From the NCBI GenBank assembly GCA_041394845.1, contig JAWKHL010000001.1, forward strand, positions 2,232,001 to 2,296,000: 64,000 bases of DNA, written 5' to 3'. This DNA comes from JAHCHG01 sp041394845. Lineage in GTDB: Bacteria; Acidobacteriota; Blastocatellia; Pyrinomonadales; Pyrinomonadaceae. Position numbers and translations under genes: made by a program. Numbering within the stretch: the stretch's first letter is position 1; every line of letters starts with the position of its first letter. The notes under the pieces were generated by a model. It worked only from the letters and a program-made list of their open reading frames with translations, was not told the origin of the DNA and made no database searches. Shown one piece after another: positions 62,154 to 64,000 of this stretch.

Positions 62154-63119
62154 TCAACTTCCCTGCGGTACTGGCGTCGGAGCGCCCGGCGGAATCAGCC
62201 ATAATTCGTATTCCGTGCTCGGACGGTTCCCCCATTGGGTGATGACGATCCGGCGCGGATCGACGCCCTTGGTGTTGACCAGGTAATCCATCGTTTTCTT
62301 GCTCAGTTTGTCAACCGTCCGGGTTCTCATGCTCTCGCGGTCGGTGCCCTGATACATGATGATGTAGGCCTGAGCGTCCGGATTGTTCTGCAGTTCGATG
62401 ACGAAGTTGTCCAGACGGGCTTTGTCGTCGTCAAAAGCCTTCGATTCGAACTTATCGACCAGGATCGATTCGATCGGCGGAATCTTTTCGATGACGGTGC
62501 TGACCGGCAGGATCTGACGGCAGGAGGCGGCGTAAAGGCCGTCGCTGACGTCGACTTCGGCGCTGATCGTCTGACCGCCGAGACCGGCCGTGTCGACCGT
62601 AATGGCCGAAGTTCCCAAACCGCTGGTGATCTTGGCATTGCTCGGAGAAACCGTCCAGACGTAGTTCAAAGGCGTCGGATAGCTGAGCGCATCGACCGAA
62701 GCGAAGGTGATCAGATCGCCTTCAAGGACCTTGTCCGGCCCGTCAACCGACACGTTGTAAGGGCAGGCCTTGTATTCGGTTTTTTGTTCAATTTTGAGGC
62801 AGACGCAATTTCTGGTGTCTTTTCTGATCTCAACCTGTTTGACGAACGTTTTGCCGTTCGGGCCTTCGACCTCAAGGGTGTGAAAACCCGGAGTCAGGTA
62901 AAACTCGGCGCCTTCGTTAACCCCGCTCATCCCGAGAACCTGGCCGTCAACTTTTACGGTCAGAGGTTCGGGAGAGGTTTTGACGCTCAAGACACCGGTG
63001 TTCTTCGGCCTTTTTTTGTTTTCGTCGTCCTTGCCTCCGCCGGCGGCCAGCGCCGTCGTCAGGCCGATGGTCAAAATCAAACCAATCACGAACAGGAAAT
63101 CATATCTGAATCTTTTCAT
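62154..63119 (-). CDS. Exported PEGA/PKD-like protein with OmpA-like C-terminus
   Basis: The start is the ATG at 63119 with GAGGA upstream; a longer frame adds 22 residues and is rejected. The 321-residue protein has a signal peptide (FLFVIGLILTIGLTTALAAG). Order: a PEGA-like beta domain (about 40-110, GVLSVKTSPEPLTVKVDGQVLG), a PKD-like domain (about 120-210, ACPYNVSVDGPDKVLEGDLITF), and a C-terminal region of the OmpA type (about 225-305, DDDKARLDNFVIELQNNPDA, TVDKLSKKTMDYLVNTKGVDP, RIVITQWGNRPSTEYELWL). It probably binds the cell wall. A proline tail ends it. It is downstream of the PEP-CTERM gene on the same strand. Confidence 0.75.
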   Translation of the reverse strand: MKRFRYDFLFVIGLILTIGLTTALAAGGGKDDENKKRPKNTGVLSVKTSPEPLTVKVDGQVLGMSGVNEGAEFYLTPGFHTLEVEGPNGKTFVKQVEIRKDTRNCVCLKIEQKTEYKACPYNVSVDGPDKVLEGDLITFASVDALSYPTPLNYVWTVSPSNAKITSGLGTSAITVDTAGLGGQTISAEVDVSDGLYAASCRQILPVSTVIEKIPPIESILVDKFESKAFDDDKARLDNFVIELQNNPDAQAYIIMYQGTDRESMRTRTVDKLSKKTMDYLVNTKGVDPRRIVITQWGNRPSTEYELWLIPPGAPTPVPQGS

Positions 63120-63148
63120 CTTCTTGTCCTCAAATCTCTTGTCAAATA

Positions 63149-63182
63149 CGGAAAGCGTCCGGAGGTAAAAGGCGCTTTCCGT
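63149..63182 (-). promoter_or_regulatory. Inverted repeat between the PEP-CTERM and OmpA-like genes
   Basis: ACGGAAAGCG and its exact complement enclose a 14-base loop in the 94-bp gap. No T-run follows on the minus strand, so it may be an RNA processing or attenuation hairpin. Confidence 0.4.
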
Positions 63183-63213
63183 CAAAAGGATCTCTAAAAA
63201 ATATCAACCCGCC

Positions 63214-63888
63214 TTATTCTTCTTCCTTCCGTCCGAATTTCTTTCGGGCCGCCAGCCCAACTCCGGCCAGACCGGTTCCGAACAGTAAAAGAGTCATCGG
63301 TTCGGGAACGGGCGGAGGCGTCGGTGTCGGCGTCATGGTCGGCGTCGGCGTCGGCGTCATCGTCGGGGTCGGTGTCGGCGTCGGCGTCGGCGTCATCGTG
63401 GTCGGCGTCGTCGGGGTCGGGGTCGGCGTCGGCGTATCGTTACCGCCCGGAATGAAAGCCAGCGGAATGGCTCCCAAACCGAAGAACGGCCATTTCGGAA
63501 TGCCGGGTTTGATGACCTCGATCGCCTCGACGCAATCGCATTCGGCATCATCGGTGATCTCTTCGGTGGTTATCGCAATAACGCGGTCGTCCTGCGGCGA
63601 GGGTGCGGCTGACTCTTCGGAATCTTTTTTGTCCTTGTCCCCGTCTTTTTTGTCCTTGTCTCCATCGCCGTCGCCATCACCGTCGCCGTCGCTGACGGTC
63701 AGACTGAAATTTTTTCTCGCCAAACGCAATTGAGAAAAACTCCCGGTTCCGGCCTTGCCCGGTTTGACGTTGACGACCTGAACGACCTGTTTGTATTTTA
63801 CCGGTGCGGCGTTGATCGAGACAGCGGCCATCATCAACAAAACAAAGGTGATGGCCGAAAAAATTATTTTAAAATGTAAGTTTCTCAT
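63214..63888 (-). CDS. PEP-CTERM anchored exported protein with low-complexity linkers
   Basis: A 224-residue protein. A signal peptide (about 1-27) is followed by a short domain and an acidic Asp-Gly run (DGDGDGDGDGDKDKKDGDKD, residues about 67-88). A cysteine pair (DAECDCVEAIEV) comes next, then a Thr-Pro repeat (TPTPTPTPTMTPTPTPT, about 150-192) and a C-terminal sorting signal (PVPEPMTLLLFGTGLAGVGL then AARKKFGRKEEE). The VPEP motif, hydrophobic helix and basic tail are the PEP-CTERM pattern recognised by exosortase. The repeats are DNA-level tandem repeats (GTCGGCGTC units) that may vary in number. The exosortase gene is not in the window. Confidence 0.88.
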   Translation of the reverse strand: MRNLHFKIIFSAITFVLLMMAAVSINAAPVKYKQVVQVVNVKPGKAGTGSFSQLRLARKNFSLTVSDGDGDGDGDGDKDKKDGDKDKKDSEESAAPSPQDDRVIAITTEEITDDAECDCVEAIEVIKPGIPKWPFFGLGAIPLAFIPGGNDTPTPTPTPTTPTTMTPTPTPTPTPTMTPTPTPTMTPTPTPPPVPEPMTLLLFGTGLAGVGLAARKKFGRKEEE

Positions 63889-64000
63889 TTCTTTTACCCA
63901 GGCCGAAATTTTATCTTAAACTAATTTGTTTAACAAGCCTTAAAATCAACCAGATAGAACGTAAAGATAGGGTTCGCTCCAAACTATAGCAAATATTGGG

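Overview
The window looks like a chromosomal piece of an Acidobacteriota genome, most likely class Blastocatellia (Pyrinomonadaceae-like). This is inferred from gene content, not from a marker gene. The clues are a SigK-like ECF sigma factor overlapping a Ser/Thr kinase with a TolB-type propeller, S46 and tricorn-type secreted proteases, a DUF3142 lipoprotein, a PEP-CTERM protein, moderately high GC, and intergenic space packed with short repeat hairpins. There is no prophage, CRISPR array or complete insertion sequence. One tRNA gene (Pro, CGG) is present.

Layout. 1-4.5 kb: the end of nrdR, a flippase-like membrane protein, and an ECF sigma factor followed by its likely anti-sigma factor and two small membrane proteins. 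4.7-8 kb: M23 and S46 peptidases, each followed by a clear terminator. 8-14.3 kb: mtgA, a lipoprotein plus a large secreted protein, and a lone phytoene-desaturase-type oxidase. 14.6-24.9 kb: an SMP-30-like/LRR fusion, a LytS/LytTR two-component pair, an AraC regulator, a tricorn protease, and an aldo/keto reductase divergent from a second AraC regulator. 25-30.3 kb: minus-strand stress and hypothetical genes (coiled coil, alpha/beta hydrolase, OsmC, diiron protein, small secreted protein). 30.6-34 kb: ECF sigma plus Ser/Thr kinase. 34.1-41.4 kb: tRNA-Pro, fumC, a Yip1/TPR protein, a hydrolase-DedA fusion and an M14 carboxypeptidase. 41.6-54 kb: uvrA, then a biotin operon read leftwards (dienelactone hydrolase, MFS, bioF, bioD, DUF2695, bioA), a CGNR regulator divergent from VOC and PNPOx genes, and bioB. 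54-64 kb: a membrane protein, cca carrying an inserted HNH gene, a probable pseudokinase, glyS, an OmpA/PEGA-like protein and a PEP-CTERM protein.

Two things stand out. First, the CCA-adding enzyme gene is interrupted at its HD-domain motif by about 666 bp. This insert carries an HNH/zinc-finger endonuclease gene on the opposite strand, yet the cca frame stays open through the insert (222 extra codons), and the last codons and stop of the endonuclease gene are borrowed from cca. I see no room for a self-splicing intron and no intein ends. Second, nearly every long intergenic gap is filled by hairpin elements. Their arms are built from 6-10 bp words repeated in tandem, or they are MITE-like units with terminal inverted repeats. 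Several supply host stop codons or C-termini, and several end within about 20 bp of a start codon.

All calls come from reading the sequence. No database search was run, so names rest on recognised motifs and family knowledge.
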